Shown: positions 8,658 through 17,548, numbered from the stretch's first letter. The stretch is 57,693 nucleotides of DNA from Azoarcus sp. (GCA_031258965.1 JAIRMC010000137.1:1-57693), one strand, 5' to 3'. Numbers and translations are program-made. Notes: generated from the letters alone by a model not told the origin.

Positions 8658-10234
8658 TCCTCGGCAGCGGAGCCGCAGGCCAGTCGATTGCGCTTCTCCT
8701 GGCCGACCGCCTGCGGGTCGCGCTCGTGACCAAGCGCGAACTTGCCGACAGTGCAAGCTCACTGGCGCAAGGCGGCATCGCCGCCGTGCTCGATACCGCC
8801 GACAGCGTCGAAGCCCACATCCGCGACACCTTCACCGCCGGGGCCGGTCTGTGCGATCCGGCGGCGACCCGTTTCGTCGTCGAACACAGCCGTAAAGCCA
8901 TCGCCTGGCTGATCGCGCGCGGCGTGCCCTTTACCCGCGAGGACGACTCGGAACTGGGCTTCCACCTCACCCGCGAAGGCGGCCATTCGCACCGGCGCAT
9001 CATCCACGCCGCCGACGCCACAGGCGCCGCCGTGCAGACCACCCTGAGCGAAGCGGTGCGCGCGCATCCGAACATCGACATTTACGAGCGCCACATCGCC
9101 ATTGACCTCATCCTCGGCGAGCGGGTCGGACAGCCCGGACTCGGCTGCGTCGGCGCTTACGCGCTCGACATCCAAAACGGCCACGTCGTCACTTTCAGCG
9201 CGCGCAGCACAGTGCTGGCCACGGGCGGCACGGGCAAAGTCTATCTTTTCACCACCAACCCCGACGTTGCCACCGGCGACGGCGTGGCAATGGCCTGGCG
9301 GGCGGGCTGCCGGGTGCGCAACATGGAATTCATCCAGTTCCACCCCACCTGCCTCTACCATCCCCAGGCCAAATCCTTCCTGATCTCCGAGGCGGTGCGG
9401 GGCGAAGGCGGGTTGTTGAAGCTCCCCGACGGCAGCCGTTTCATGCCCGCGCACGACGAGCGCGCCGAACTGGCCCCGAGGGACATCGTTGCCCGTGCCA
9501 TTGATTTCGAGATGAAAAAGCACGGCCTCGACTGCGTGTATCTCGACATCAGCCACAAACCGGCGGACTGGCTGCGGGAGCACTTTCCCAACATCCACGC
9601 GCGCTGCCTGGAACTGGGCATCGATATCACGCGCGAACCCATTCCAGTCGTGCCCGCGGCGCACTATTCCTGCGGCGGCATCGTCACCGACCTCGCCGCG
9701 CGCACCGACGTTCCCAACCTCTACACGGTCGGCGAATCGGCGGGCACCGGCCTTCACGGCGCCAACCGGCTGGCGTCGAACTCCCTGCTCGAATGCCTGG
9801 TTTTCGGCGAAGCGGCGGCGCAGGACATCCTCTCCCGCCCCCCCGTCCCGATACCGCCCCTGCCCGCCTGGGACGAGAGCCAGGTGGCGAACGCCGACGA
9901 AGAAGTCGTGCTTGCCCACAACTGGGCAGAACTGCGGCAAGCGATGTGGGATTACGTCGGCATCGTGCGCACCAACAAGCGGCTGCAACGCGCCCGCAAC
10001 CGCATCCGGCTGCTCGCGCGCGAAATCGAAGAGTTCTATTCCAGCTTCCGCGTCTCCAACGACCTCATCGAGTTGCGCAACCTCGTCGTGACTGCCGACC
10101 TCATCGTAAGCTGCGCGCTGCACCGCCATGAAAGCCGGGGCCTGCACTATTCGCTCGACTACCCCGCCACCCTGCCGCGCGCGCGCGATACCGTTCTGAG
10201 TCCCCCGCGATTCAAACGCCGCCCGGCGTCCTGA
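8624..10234 (+). CDS. nadB: L-aspartate oxidase
   Basis: NadB is the FAD enzyme that oxidises L-aspartate to iminoaspartate, the first step of NAD synthesis; nadA, the partner enzyme, lies at 16445. The family N-terminus DALILGSGAAGQS (FAD-binding) and the motif SLAQGGIAA support the call, and HPT, HYSCGG and GLHGANRLASNSLLE match flavoprotein-subunit signatures. I place the start at GTG 8624 (536 residues) because homology begins there; an ATG at 8570 would add 18 hydrophobic residues. A TATATT at 8590-8595 could be a -10 element, which would favour the later start. Confidence 0.95.
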   Translation: MAYPNHQYDALILGSGAAGQSIALLLADRLRVALVTKRELADSASSLAQGGIAAVLDTADSVEAHIRDTFTAGAGLCDPAATRFVVEHSRKAIAWLIARGVPFTREDDSELGFHLTREGGHSHRRIIHAADATGAAVQTTLSEAVRAHPNIDIYERHIAIDLILGERVGQPGLGCVGAYALDIQNGHVVTFSARSTVLATGGTGKVYLFTTNPDVATGDGVAMAWRAGCRVRNMEFIQFHPTCLYHPQAKSFLISEAVRGEGGLLKLPDGSRFMPAHDERAELAPRDIVARAIDFEMKKHGLDCVYLDISHKPADWLREHFPNIHARCLELGIDITREPIPVVPAAHYSCGGIVTDLAARTDVPNLYTVGESAGTGLHGANRLASNSLLECLVFGEAAAQDILSRPPVPIPPLPAWDESQVANADEEVVLAHNWAELRQAMWDYVGIVRTNKRLQRARNRIRLLAREIEEFYSSFRVSNDLIELRNLVVTADLIVSCALHRHESRGLHYSLDYPATLPRARDTVLSPPRFKRRPAS

Positions 10235-10372
10235 GCGGGCGAGGCAGCGAGTGTGCTTAGTCCCGGCATAAGCTGGGACGGGGGCATTGTTGTGCATTCA
10301 CGAGCGGGGTTCCATGGCGTTCGTGGCGCTCGAATCCAGCGCCCGATCATGGAGAGCGGCGACGACTTATTT

Positions 10373-10411
10373 TGATAATCGTTTGCAAAAAGCAACTTCT
10401 ATCATTACTAT
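10373..10411 (+). promoter_or_regulatory. Candidate iron-regulated promoter with Fur-box-like site
   Basis: TGATAAT-C-GTTTGCA at 10373-10387 matches the 7-1-7 Fur core perfectly in the left half and at 4 of 7 positions in the right half. It overlaps a possible -35 TTGCAA (10383-10388), which is 17 bp from a -10 TACTAT (10406-10411). A repressor there would block the promoter of the siderophore-type receptor that starts at 10452. This is inferred by eye. Confidence 0.5.
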
Positions 10412-10451
10412 TGCGACTCTGTTTCTGTCTTGGCTATGGAGCACTCCCGAG

Positions 10452-12731
10452 ATGTCTGCACTCCCCCCCCCCCGCGTAAACCCGCTTTCGCAGGCTGTCC
10501 GTTCGCTTTCCCCGTTTTGCCGCAATCTGCGGTGGGCGTTCCTCGGCATGGCGCTTGCTCTGCCCGCTGCCGCGCAGGAGGCTGAAACCGACGCCACCCT
10601 CCAGGAAATCCGCGTCCTCGGCACGGCGGAAGAAGAACTGAAACAGGCCCCCGGCGTGTCTACCATTACTGCCGAGGACATCGAAAAGCGCCCGCCCGCC
10701 AACGACCTCTCCGACATCATCCGCCGCATGCCCGGCGTCAACCTCACCGGCAACAGCGCCACCGGCACGCGCGGCAACAACCGCCAGATCGACCTGCGCG
10801 GCATGGGACCGGAAAATACCCTCATCCTCATCGACGGCAAGCCTGTCACCTCGCGCAACTCGGTGCGCTACACCCGTAGCGGCGAGCGCGATTCGCGCGG
10901 CGACACCAACTGGATGCCTGCTGAAATGGTCGAGCGCATCGAAGTCATCCGTGGCCCGGCTGCCGCGCGCTACGGCAACGGCGCGGCGGGCGGCGTAGTC
11001 AACATCATCACCAAGGGCATTCCAAAACAAGTTAGCGGCTCCACCACCTTTTACACCAACCAGCCCCAGCGCAGCGAAGAAGGCGATACATACCGCATCA
11101 ACTTCAACGCCGCAGGCCCCATCGGCGACCAGTTCGGTTTCCGCGTCTACGGCAACTATAACCGTACCGATGCCGACGACCCGGACATCAACGTCGACAA
11201 TACGACTAGCGTAACAAACACTGGGGCCCCCTCGTATGCAGCTGGCCGCGAAGGCGTAAGAAATCGTGATCTCAAAGCGATGCTGCGCTGGCAGCCTGTG
11301 GAAGATCACACCCTCGACCTTGAAGCGGGTTACTCCCGCCAGGGCAACATCTACGCCGGCGACACCAATACCGGCGTGAGCGCCACCGATCCCGACGACG
11401 CCAATGGCAGCGATCCCGCCTCCTTCCTCGGCGACGAAACCAACATCATGACCCGGGAGACTTGGGCCATTACCCACAAGGGCAAGTACTCCTTTGGCAA
11501 ATCCAGTGCTTATTTCCAATACGAAAACACCAAGAACAAACGCCTAGGCGAAGGCGCGGCGGGCGGTGGCGACGGCAACATCAACAGTGACGAAAAGTTC
11601 ACCAGCGAACTCAAGGGTTACACCTTCAACGCCCAGCTCGATGTTCCTTTTAAACTCGGCGTCAAGCAGGTACTCACCGCAGGGGTCGAATGGAACCGCC
11701 AAGAGCTGGACGACCCGCGCTCCATCCAAAATGCGGTGGTCGACGGCCTCGGCTGGCCCGGTGTCGTTCCCGCCATGCAGCGCGGCACCGACATCGACGC
11801 CAGCATCACCTCCGCCTTCGTCGAAGACAATATCGAAGTCGCCCAGAACCTCATCCTCACTCCCGGCCTGCGCTTTGACCATCACAGCGAATTCGGCAAC
11901 AACTGGAGTCCCTCCTTGAACGCCTCTTACATGCTCACCCCGGCCATCACCCTGAAAGGCGGCATCGCCCGCACCTTCAAGGCCCCTAACCTTTACCAAA
12001 TGAACCCCAACTACCTGTGGAATACGCGGGGTAATGGCTGCCCGGTCAACTACCCTTCCGCTGGCGGCGGCTGCTACGTGCTCGGCAACGACAAGCTCGA
12101 CCCCGAAATCAGCCTCAACAAGGAAATCGGCATCAACTACACTGCCAACGGCTGGAACGCGGGCCTGACCTATTTCCGCAACGATTACGATAACAAGATC
12201 ACCGCGGGCGACATCCCTATAGGACAGGCCACCAACAGGGGATGGATCATGCAATGGGAAAACGCCACTGACGCAGTGATCGCCGGCTATGAAGGCAACC
12301 TGCTGATCCCCCTGTCGCACAACCTCAACTGGAGCAACAACCTCACCTACATGGTGCGGAACAAGGACAAGCAGAAGAACCAGCCGCTGACCATCGTCCC
12401 GAAATACACGGTGAACAGCACGCTCGACTGGCAGGTGAACGACAAACTTTCCCTCGTGCTCACCGCCGCCTTCTACGGCAAACAGAAACCACGCACGATA
12501 AACACCCAGAACGCAGCGGCAACGGGCGACCAACTCAGAACCCGGCCTGAATACAGCCTTTGGGGCATCGGCGCGGGCTATACCTTCAACAAGTACCTGA
12601 AGGGGCGTGTTGGCATCAGCAACCTCTTTGACAAGATCTTTTACCGCGAAGGCAGCGGCAGCACCGCAGGCGCCGCCACCTACAACGAACCCGGACGCGC
12701 TTACTACGTATCAATAACCGCTTCATACTGA
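10452..12731 (+). CDS. FepA/PfeA-like TonB-dependent ferric-siderophore receptor
   Basis: This is an outer-membrane receptor that takes up ferric-siderophore complexes using TonB energy. From ATG 10452 (after GGAG at 10438) it has 759 residues: a signal peptide ending near ALPAAAQ (about residue 41), a plug domain with RMPGVNLTG, ENTLILIDGKPVTSRNSVRY and VERIEVIRGPAAARYGNGAA, and a beta-barrel that ends in an aromatic residue (ITASY). The plug is close to the FepA/PfeA/IroN enterobactin-receptor group. An 11-C run (10463-10473) falls in codons 4-8, and a Fur-like site lies upstream. No siderophore synthesis or ABC genes are adjacent, so it may act on foreign siderophores. Confidence 0.92.
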   Translation: MSALPPPRVNPLSQAVRSLSPFCRNLRWAFLGMALALPAAAQEAETDATLQEIRVLGTAEEELKQAPGVSTITAEDIEKRPPANDLSDIIRRMPGVNLTGNSATGTRGNNRQIDLRGMGPENTLILIDGKPVTSRNSVRYTRSGERDSRGDTNWMPAEMVERIEVIRGPAAARYGNGAAGGVVNIITKGIPKQVSGSTTFYTNQPQRSEEGDTYRINFNAAGPIGDQFGFRVYGNYNRTDADDPDINVDNTTSVTNTGAPSYAAGREGVRNRDLKAMLRWQPVEDHTLDLEAGYSRQGNIYAGDTNTGVSATDPDDANGSDPASFLGDETNIMTRETWAITHKGKYSFGKSSAYFQYENTKNKRLGEGAAGGGDGNINSDEKFTSELKGYTFNAQLDVPFKLGVKQVLTAGVEWNRQELDDPRSIQNAVVDGLGWPGVVPAMQRGTDIDASITSAFVEDNIEVAQNLILTPGLRFDHHSEFGNNWSPSLNASYMLTPAITLKGGIARTFKAPNLYQMNPNYLWNTRGNGCPVNYPSAGGGCYVLGNDKLDPEISLNKEIGINYTANGWNAGLTYFRNDYDNKITAGDIPIGQATNRGWIMQWENATDAVIAGYEGNLLIPLSHNLNWSNNLTYMVRNKDKQKNQPLTIVPKYTVNSTLDWQVNDKLSLVLTAAFYGKQKPRTINTQNAAATGDQLRTRPEYSLWGIGAGYTFNKYLKGRVGISNLFDKIFYREGSGSTAGAATYNEPGRAYYVSITASY
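10463..10473 (+). repeat. Homopolymeric tract of 11 C inside a receptor gene
   Basis: The tract starts in codon 4 and ends in codon 8 of the TonB-dependent receptor and codes for consecutive prolines. In the sequence as given the frame is open. Gain or loss of one or two bases would shift the frame before the signal peptide hydrophobic core, turning the gene off. Such tracts are known phase-variation switches in other bacteria. Confidence 0.85.
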
Positions 12732-12819
12732 GCAAGCGACCCGCCGATCAGAAAGCCCTCCCATCTTCCGCGCAGAAGATGGGAGCATGCGGAAAAGCTT
12801 CGGCGGTTCCAGCGCTTGC
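12732..12819 (+). terminator. Large nested stem-loop after the receptor gene
   Basis: Starting one base after the receptor stop, three stems nest. The outer stem is GCAAGCG 12732-12738 with 12813-12819, the middle stem is CCGCCGA 12741-12747 with 12800-12806, and the innermost hairpin CTCCCATCTTC 12758-12768 pairs perfectly with 12775-12785 around a 6-nt loop. There is no strong T run afterwards. It probably ends or stabilises the receptor mRNA, though a small structured RNA is possible. Confidence 0.55.
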
Positions 12820-12972
12820 GCCCCTGGATCATGCCAGTTCGTGCCGCACGGCCTGCTTGAGCGCATCCGCTACAGTGTTTCAGGTTATAGGCGCGGATCC
12901 TGATTGCGGATTTTGGAGTGAGTCCCTAGTGGAATAAGCTCTAGACACTTCCTGCCCCAACCCACATAGAAA
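12820..12972. other. Gene-free spacer between the receptor and glnA
   Basis: This part of the 330-bp gap between the convergent receptor and glnA genes holds no convincing reading frame, tRNA or promoter. A short minus-strand frame here lacks a ribosome site and codon-usage support. Confidence 0.4.
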
Positions 12973-13050
12973 GCCCGGCACAAGCCAAACTTGTCCAGAA
13001 TCTGGCAAATTCGGCCCGATGCCGGGCGCGCCCATGCCGGGACTCCCGGC
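12973..13050 (-). terminator. Cluster of palindromes downstream of glnA
   Basis: Just past the glnA stop (minus strand) lie several inverted repeats. They are GCCGGGA/TCCCGGC as a near-perfect palindrome at 13036-13050, GGGCGCGCCC at 13024-13033, and GCCCGGCA (12973-12980) pairing with TGCCGGGC (13020-13027) around two smaller hairpins. Together they could form a compound terminator or mRNA-stabilising structure for glnA. No T tract follows, so the role is inferred. Confidence 0.4.
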
Positions 13051-13061
13051 TGGCTCAGGCT

Positions 13062-14477
13062 TCAAAGGCTGTAGTACATGTCAAATTCGACCGGATGCGT
13101 GGTCATGCGGAAGCGGGTGATGTCTTCCATTTTCAATTCGATGTAGGCGTCGATGAAATCGTTGGAAAACACGCCGCCGCGGGTCAGGAACTCACGATCT
13201 TTGTCGAGATAGTCGAGCGCTTGATCAAGACTCGAACACACGGTGGGAATCTTGGCGTCCTCTTCCGGCGGCAGGTCGTAGAGATTCTTGTCGGCGGGGT
13301 CGCCGGGGTGGATCTTGTTCTGGATGCCGTCGATGCCCGCCAGCGCCAGCGCCGCAAAGGCGAGGTAGGGGTTGGCGGTGGGATCGGGGAAGCGCACTTC
13401 GATACGGCGGCCCTTGGGGCTGGCGACGTAGGGAATGCGGATCGAGGCCGAGCGGTTGCGGGCAGAGTAGGCGAGCTTCACCGGAGCCTCGAAGCCGGGC
13501 ACCAGGCGCTTGTAGGAGTTGGTGCCGGGATTGGTAATGGCGTTGAGCGCGCGGGCATGTTTGATGATGCCGCCAATGTAGTAGAGCGCGGTTTCGGACA
13601 GGCCAGCGTAGCCGTTGCCCGCGAAAAGATTCTGGCCGTCTTTCCAGATCGACTGGTGCACATGCATGCCGGAGCCGTTGTCGCCGACGATGGGCTTGGG
13701 CATGAAGGTGGCGGTCTTGCCGTATTGGTGCGCGATGTTGTGGACGACGTATTTGAGGATTTGCGTCCAGTCGGCGCGGCGAGTCAGGGTGGTGAACCGG
13801 GTGCCGATTTCGCACTGCCCGGCGGTAGCGACTTCGTGGTGGTGTACTTCAACCGGGACGCCCGCAGATTCGAGCGCCAGTACCATCGCGGCGCGGATGT
13901 CGTTGAGGCTATCGACCGGCGGTACGGGGAAATAGCCGCCCTTGACGCGGGGACGGTGGCCGGTGTTGCCGCCCTCGAATTTCTCGGCGGAAGACCACGC
14001 GGCTTCCTCGGAGAAGACCTTGGCATAGGAGCCAGAGACGTCGACCGACCATTCGACAGCGTCGAAGACGAAGAATTCGGGTTCCGGGCCAAAATAGGCG
14101 GCATCGCCAATGCCGGTGCTCTTGAGATAGGCTTCGGCGCGCTTGGCGATGGAGCGCGGATCGCGGTCGTAGCCCTTGCCGTCGGAGGGTTCGATGACGT
14201 CGCAGGTCAGCACCAGGGTGGTTTCGTCGAAGAAGGGGTCGAGATAGGCGGATTCGGCATCCGGCAGCAGGATCATGTCGGAAGCCTGGATGCCTTTCCA
14301 TCCGGCGATCGAGGAGCCGTCGAACATATGGCCGTGTTCAAAGACTTCTTCCTCGAAAACAGCGATGGGCACGCCGACGTGCTGCTCCTTGCCGCGGGTA
14401 TCGGTAAAACGGTAGTCAACGAAGCGGACTTCGTTTTCCTGGATCAACTTCATGACGTCTTGGGCGTTCATATTCAC
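13062..14477 (-). CDS. glnA: Type I glutamine synthetase
   Basis: GlnA makes glutamine from glutamate, ammonia and ATP and is the main nitrogen-assimilation enzyme. The 471-residue length fits the GSI-beta class. Visible motifs include [25 protein letters not shown], the glutamate-binding loop [17 protein letters not shown], and the adenylylation-site tyrosine in NLYDLPPEE, which implies control by GlnE. The start ATG at 14477 follows GGAGTG. The upstream region carries a sigma-54 promoter and an NtrC-type box, so transcription should rise under nitrogen limitation. Confidence 0.98.
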   Translation of the reverse strand: MNMNAQDVMKLIQENEVRFVDYRFTDTRGKEQHVGVPIAVFEEEVFEHGHMFDGSSIAGWKGIQASDMILLPDAESAYLDPFFDETTLVLTCDVIEPSDGKGYDRDPRSIAKRAEAYLKSTGIGDAAYFGPEPEFFVFDAVEWSVDVSGSYAKVFSEEAAWSSAEKFEGGNTGHRPRVKGGYFPVPPVDSLNDIRAAMVLALESAGVPVEVHHHEVATAGQCEIGTRFTTLTRRADWTQILKYVVHNIAHQYGKTATFMPKPIVGDNGSGMHVHQSIWKDGQNLFAGNGYAGLSETALYYIGGIIKHARALNAITNPGTNSYKRLVPGFEAPVKLAYSARNRSASIRIPYVASPKGRRIEVRFPDPTANPYLAFAALALAGIDGIQNKIHPGDPADKNLYDLPPEEDAKIPTVCSSLDQALDYLDKDREFLTRGGVFSNDFIDAYIELKMEDITRFRMTTHPVEFDMYYSL

Positions 14478-14589
14478 TCCTGATGAGATGATGCAATGTT
14501 TGCGGAAATCCGGATAGGAAAACCATTCGCCCCCGGCGGGGCGGGGTTTCTATTCTTTCAGTGACCGGACTTTCATTGCTGCGGAGCTT

Positions 14590-14605
14590 AGCAGTATCCG
14601 TGCCA
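14590..14605 (-). promoter_or_regulatory. Sigma-54 (-24/-12) promoter of glnA
   Basis: On the minus strand the sequence reads TGGCACG-GATA-CTGCT. The sigma-54 consensus is TGGCACG-N4-TTGCW, so the GG and the spacing are exact, the GC element is kept, and only one base differs. It lies 113 bp upstream of the glnA ATG, the expected direction and distance. Confidence 0.85.
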
Positions 14606-14667
14606 TGGATGTCCGGCTTGCCGCGCATTGTGTCATAAGGGGAAAAGAAAAGCTGGAAATGGCGCCA

Positions 14668-14684
14668 TGCGCCACGTTGGTGCC
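14668..14684. promoter_or_regulatory. NtrC-type enhancer box upstream of glnA
   Basis: TGCGCCA-CGT-TGGTGCC matches the NtrC dyad TGCACCA-N3-TGGTGCA at all but two positions. It lies about 65 bp upstream of the sigma-54 promoter, a normal enhancer position, and only 20 bp from the stop of the CDF transporter gene. I saw no equally good second site. Confidence 0.7.
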
Positions 14685-14704
14685 TTGCGGAGCATTCCGC
14701 CCCG

Positions 14705-15907
14705 TTATGGTGCGAGCAGGATGTGGTAGACGATCTTGCGATAGTGGGGATGCGCGGCAAGCCAAGCGTCCGTGCGCCGTTTGAGCGCCTCGGGATCGGC
14801 AGGCCGCGCGTCCGGCGCGAAATAGACTTCGGCTTCGATATGCCGGTCGAAGTAGTGCAACTGAAGCCGCTGGAAGGGCGGAACGCCGGTATTCCTGGTG
14901 TTTTCGCTATCCCCGCGGTTCTCGCCGACAAGGGCGGCAAGTTCCGCGATCACGGCGGCTCGCGGGGGGAGGCGCTCGCCGCCGGATGCCGCCTGTCCAT
15001 CGTCCTGGGTATCGTCCTCGATGTCGATGTGGACGAGCGCTTCGCTCACGTCCGGGTGCGCGGCGCGGATGGCGGCCACTACGCTGTCCGAGATGTAGTG
15101 TCCCTCCGAGACCGTGATGCGCGGGTCGACCTGGACGTGGGCATCGCACAGTACGCGCTGCGCCATGCGACGGGTGCGCAGTTCGTGCAGTCCAGCAACG
15201 CCGGGCGTTTCCGCGATGGTCTGGCGCAGGCGGGCAAGTTCTTCGGACGGCAGGCCGGTATCAATCAATTCGCGCACCGCGTCCCAACCCAGGCGGATGC
15301 CCATGCGCAGGATGAGAAAGCCGACCACGGCGGCGGCCAACGGTTCCAGGAACGGATAGCCCGCAAGGCTGCCGCCGATGCCGATGGCCACGGCCAGCGA
15401 GGAGGCCGCGTCGGAGCGGGCATGCCATGCGTTGGCTTCGAGCAAACGCGCGCGCAGACGCCGCCCGGCGGCGAGCGTAAATCGGGAGAGCGTTTCTTTC
15501 GCCGCCAGGGTGAAGAGCGCCATGGCGAGCGCAGCCGGGTGCAGGGGCGTTTGCGCGTCCATGTGTTGCAGCCGGATGCCGGATGTCCACAAGAAGCCGA
15601 TGCCGACCGCCGCCAGCGATGCACCGAGCAGGAGTGAAGCCGCCGTCTCGATTCGTCCGTGGCCGTAGGGGTGGTCGAGGTCGGCGGGATCGGCGCCATG
15701 CCGCCCCGCCGCCAGCACCATGAAATCCGTGACCAGATCCGAGAGCGTGTGCGCAGCATCGGCCACCAGGCTGAAGGCATGGGCAAAGAAGCCAACGGCG
15801 ACCTGACCGAGCGCCAGGGCGGAATTGGCGGCGATGGCAACCAGTGTGACGCGCCGGATCGCGCGGGCGCGCGCGGCGCTTTCGCCGTCGGACGCAAGAG
15901 GGGACAT
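14705..15907 (-). CDS. Cation diffusion facilitator (CDF) family metal exporter
   Basis: CDF proteins export divalent metals such as Zn, Fe or Mn in exchange for protons. The 400-residue protein has about six membrane segments in residues 20-215. The first metal-site motif reads SLVADAAHTLSD (HxxxD-type) and the second, in helix five, HARSDAASS. A cytoplasmic domain with HVQVDPRITVSEGHYISD follows and is longer than average at its C-terminus (extra ~100 residues). Metal specificity cannot be read. It shares the strand of glnA but glnA has its own promoter. Confidence 0.92.
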   Translation of the reverse strand: MSPLASDGESAARARAIRRVTLVAIAANSALALGQVAVGFFAHAFSLVADAAHTLSDLVTDFMVLAAGRHGADPADLDHPYGHGRIETAASLLLGASLAAVGIGFLWTSGIRLQHMDAQTPLHPAALAMALFTLAAKETLSRFTLAAGRRLRARLLEANAWHARSDAASSLAVAIGIGGSLAGYPFLEPLAAAVVGFLILRMGIRLGWDAVRELIDTGLPSEELARLRQTIAETPGVAGLHELRTRRMAQRVLCDAHVQVDPRITVSEGHYISDSVVAAIRAAHPDVSEALVHIDIEDDTQDDGQAASGGERLPPRAAVIAELAALVGENRGDSENTRNTGVPPFQRLQLHYFDRHIEAEVYFAPDARPADPEALKRRTDAWLAAHPHYRKIVYHILLAP

Positions 15908-15962
15908 GAGCAGGCGGGGCAGGAAGGTTATACTCGTGGCCCGATTTTAGCCGGATACCGAC

Positions 15963-16415
15963 ATGGGAACCCTCAACGCCTTACTTGATCTGGCGCGCCA
16001 GCGCGCCGTCGAGCTTGGATTGTCCTATCAGGGCGCGCTGACGCCTGCCGAAGCCTGGCAGATATGGCAGCTTGCTCCAGGAGCGAAACTCGTCGATATA
16101 CGCACTCGCGCCGAACTCGAATGGGTCGGGCGTATTCCGGGCACGGTCGATATTGAATACGAGCTTTGGCCGAGCGGGCAGGTCAATAACCGTTTCATGA
16201 TGCAATTGCGCCAATCGGTCAGCCCCGAGGCGCTGGTGATGTTCATCTGCCGTTCCGGGCGGCGCTCCGACGAAACCGCTAGCCTCGCCGCCCGCTCAGG
16301 TTACAACAATTGCTACAACGTGCTCGAAGGCTTTGAAGGCTCGCTCGATGCGAACAGCCAGCGCGGCCACGTCGGCGGCTGGAAGCTCGCCGGTCTACCC
16401 TGGGAGCAAGCGTGA
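15963..16415 (+). CDS. Rhodanese-like sulfurtransferase domain protein
   Basis: This single-domain rhodanese has 150 residues. The substrate-binding loop with the active-site cysteine is ICRSGRRSDE (C96), and the upstream strand KLVDIRTRAELEWVGRIPG is the usual rhodanese N-terminal signature. It likely moves sulfur to a small acceptor, but the partner is unknown. nadA overlaps or follows at once, and since NadA is an Fe-S enzyme a link to cluster assembly is conceivable though only by position. Confidence 0.9.
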   Translation: MGTLNALLDLARQRAVELGLSYQGALTPAEAWQIWQLAPGAKLVDIRTRAELEWVGRIPGTVDIEYELWPSGQVNNRFMMQLRQSVSPEALVMFICRSGRRSDETASLAARSGYNNCYNVLEGFEGSLDANSQRGHVGGWKLAGLPWEQA

Positions 16416-16444
16416 ACGGCATCCGGAAAGAACAGGAACATTGC

Positions 16445-17548
16445 ATGCAGGCGGCGGATCTGGATTTCGAGCGTTTCGGCGCGCTCTCCGTGGCGCAAGC
16501 GCAAGCGCGCATCCTGGATGCACGCGCGCGGCTCGGCAAGCGCGCCGTGTTGCTTTGCCACCATTACCAACGCGCCGATGTTTATCGCCACGCCGATCTC
16601 ACCGGCGATTCGCTCAAGCTCGCCCGGCTGGCGGCGCGGACGGATGCGGAACTCATCGTTTTTTGCGGCGTGCATTTCATGGCCGAGGTCGCCGACATCC
16701 TGTCGCGGCCCGGACAGACCGCCATCCTGCCCGACCTTGCCGCGGGCTGTTCGATGGCCGACATGGCCAATCTGGCAAAAGTCGAACGCTGCTGGCGCGA
16801 ACTCGCCGCCGTCCTGGGCGCATCGCCGGACGAAAAAATCACCCCGGTCACTTACATCAATTCCGCCGCCGATCTCAAGGCGTTCTGCGGCGAGCACGGC
16901 GGCATCGTCTGTACGTCGACCAACGCGCCCAAAATCGTCGACTGGGCGCTCGCGCGCCGCGAAAAGGTATTGTTTTTCCCCGATCAGCATCTGGGCCGCT
17001 GGACGGGGTTCAAGAAAGGCATCGCCCTCAATCACATGGCGGTATGGGATCCCGATCTCGAAAACGGCGGGCTTTCTCCGGAAGAAATCGAAAACGCCCG
17101 CATTCTCTTGTGGAAGGGGCATTGCTCGGTACATCAAATGTTCCAGGTGGGGCATATCCGGCGCTGGCGCGCGCAATATCCGGACGGCCTGGTGATTTCG
17201 CACCCCGAATGCAATCTCGACGTATGCCGCGAATCGGATTACGTCGGCTCCACTGAATATATCCGCGATACCATCACCGACGCGCCAGCCAATACCCGCT
17301 GGCTGGTCGGCACCGAACTGAATCTGGTCAACCGCCTCGCGGAGCAGATGAAATTGCAGGGCAAGACCGTCCAGTTCATGGCTCCGATGGTATGTATGTG
17401 CTCGACGATGCAGCGCATCGACACGCAGCACCTGGCATGGACGCTGGAAAACCTCGCCGCCGGTCAAGTGGTGAACCCGATTCGCGTTCCGCCGAACGAG
17501 GCCGGGCCAGCGCGGACGGCCTTGGCGAGAATGCTGGAAATTTCCTGA
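16445..17548 (+). CDS. nadA: Quinolinate synthase
   Basis: NadA condenses iminoaspartate with dihydroxyacetone phosphate to quinolinate, following NadB in NAD synthesis. It needs a [4Fe-4S] cluster; the three ligand cysteines appear in IVFCGVHFMAE, HPECNLDVC and MVCMCSTM. LLCHHYQRADVYRHADLTGDS is the family N-terminal motif. I start at ATG 16445 (367 residues) because AGGA lies 7 bp upstream. A GTG at 16412 that overlaps the rhodanese stop would add 11 residues and is possible. Confidence 0.96.
   Translation: MQAADLDFERFGALSVAQAQARILDARARLGKRAVLLCHHYQRADVYRHADLTGDSLKLARLAARTDAELIVFCGVHFMAEVADILSRPGQTAILPDLAAGCSMADMANLAKVERCWRELAAVLGASPDEKITPVTYINSAADLKAFCGEHGGIVCTSTNAPKIVDWALARREKVLFFPDQHLGRWTGFKKGIALNHMAVWDPDLENGGLSPEEIENARILLWKGHCSVHQMFQVGHIRRWRAQYPDGLVISHPECNLDVCRESDYVGSTEYIRDTITDAPANTRWLVGTELNLVNRLAEQMKLQGKTVQFMAPMVCMCSTMQRIDTQHLAWTLENLAAGQVVNPIRVPPNEAGPARTALARMLEIS

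Noticed and set aside
12880-13065. Small 61-codon minus-strand frame downstream of glnA
   Set aside because: No ribosome site; it covers the palindrome cluster, and the Gly/Pro-rich peptide has no likeness to known proteins.
13095-14483. A 462-codon plus-strand frame opposite glnA
   Set aside because: Antisense of glnA with no recognisable domains and no ribosome site.
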